DNA of 64,000 bases from Thermogutta terrifontis. GTDB taxonomy: Bacteria; Planctomycetota; Planctomycetia; Pirellulales; Thermoguttaceae. The notes below the pieces were generated by a model. It saw nothing but the letters and a program-made list of their open reading frames with translations. It made no database searches and was not told where the DNA came from. The position numbers and the translations under genes were made by a program. Each line of letters begins with the position of its first letter. The first letter of the stretch is position 1. Positions 63,525 through 64,000 of the stretch are shown one piece after another. The DNA is taken from assembly GCF_002277955.1 (NCBI RefSeq), contig NZ_CP018477.1:2191206-2255205 (forward strand). Direction: 5' to 3'.

Positions 63525-64000
63525 TCAAGGTTGATTGGGCCGCGCGTGAGCCGCAATCTCTTCTGGCGAAAGGCATCGCGAGTAGATGCGGACCTCGTCA
63601 ATCGCTCCGGTAAAGTGCGCAGAATGGCCTTTTTCATAGTTGCCCAGTACCAAATAACGGCTGTTGAAAGTGATGGGGGCCCGCCGTTCGAGTTCACCGA
63701 TTTCCCGGCCCTGCATGTAGAGTCTCATCGTACTGCCGTCGAACGTGGCCGCCAGATGGACCCATGGCCCAACAGGGAGCGGTGATTGCCCGACCAGATG
63801 GTGACTCCAGGGCGTGACGGGAATTTGAAAACACGGCTTGCCCTCGAGCACACCAACTCGAAATCCGGTTGTTTCAACCCCACCGAAAACACAGTTGACG
63901 ATCCACCGATTGTTCTGGTTGGGAGTTTCAGTGCGAACCCAGCACTCCACGGTGAGCTGCGAGCAATTTGTCAGCGGCCTGTCCATGGGCACGATGACAC
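63525..64000 (-). CDS. LamG-domain protein, C-terminal part (start outside window)
   Basis: The frame is open to the window edge (VIVPMDRP before an internal Met), so only the last 158 codons are seen. They encode a LamG/concanavalin-like jelly roll: LTVECWVRTE, WVHLAATFDGSTMRLYMQGREIG and the closing GAIDEVRIYSRCLSPEEIAAHA. These end modules are frequent in large secreted planctomycete proteins. The rest and its function are unknown. Confidence 0.85.
   Translation of the reverse strand, partial: VIVPMDRPLTNCSQLTVECWVRTETPNQNNRWIVNCVFGGVETTGFRVGVLEGKPCFQIPVTPWSHHLVGQSPLPVGPWVHLAATFDGSTMRLYMQGREIGELERRAPITFNSRYLVLGNYEKGHSAHFTGAIDEVRIYSRCLSPEEIAAHARPNQP

Overview
The window looks like a chromosomal segment of a planctomycete. 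I infer a member of the Thermogutta/Pirellulales branch of Planctomycetota from gene content, not from any database search. The signs are an FHA/kinase/WD40 receptor, two Tat-exported Gfo/Idh/MocA dehydrogenases, GYF_2 domains, a GTPase/GAP1 locus, DUF1680-type glycosidases, ceramidase-like hydrolases and many secreted carbohydrate-active enzymes. GC content is moderately high. I saw no rRNA, convincing tRNA, CRISPR array or phage block.

Layout. 1-2529 holds a membrane Ser/Thr kinase on the minus strand, cut by the window edge, with almost identical 126-bp WD40 repeats; a broken IS630-type transposase lies upstream of it. 3.4-18.3 kb is a catabolic region: an exported TsaA-fold protein, a GH28 enzyme, a decayed ceramidase-like gene, an ABC-2 permease, a GH127 enzyme, a GH5-like enzyme, a Nudix hydrolase, a Gfo/Idh/MocA dehydrogenase, an intact ceramidase-like enzyme, an exported metallo-beta-lactamase-fold protein and an exported hemerythrin-like protein. 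18.9-26.4 kb is a four-gene plus-strand operon: zinc-ribbon GTPase, GAP1-like membrane protein, 968-residue coiled-coil membrane protein and double-GYF membrane protein. This is the best candidate for a little-described system. 26.5-39.3 kb mixes a GH26 enzyme and a CE15 esterase with housekeeping genes (purE, mtnA, malQ), a SLC13/RCK transporter, a CBS protein, a ProC-like protein and a ketosynthase-fold protein that lacks its catalytic Cys.

39.3-46.2 kb (minus strand) is a sulfur and electron-transfer cluster: ArsR-type regulator, octaheme tetrathionate-reductase-like cytochrome, seven-heme membrane cytochrome, cytochrome b, and two YeeE/YedE transporter halves, one fused to a rhodanese domain without its Cys. 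46.5-50.4 kb is an ECF sigma/membrane regulator/PDZ/coiled-coil operon ending at a clear intrinsic terminator. 50.7-54.9 kb is an ABC ATPase with a very large FtsX-type permease. 55.0-59.3 kb holds a second Gfo/Idh/MocA dehydrogenase, an FkbM methyltransferase and a glycosyltransferase. 59.8-62.1 kb is an arsenic operon (arsR, acr3, Cys-rich DUF2703-like protein). The window ends with a TauE/SafE permease and the C-terminus of a LamG-domain protein.

Several intergenic spaces carry related palindromes: a GGGGCAATT/AATTGCCCC type near 6.48, 28.39 and 36.21 kb with a variant at 62.19 kb, and a GGACCTG/CAGGTCC type near 10.41 and 62.40 kb. At 62.29-62.34 kb three perfect palindromes abut with no spacer. 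The secreted GH28, GH127, GH5, GH26 and CE15 enzymes together suggest growth on plant or algal polysaccharides. The sulfur cluster suggests use of thiosulfate or tetrathionate.
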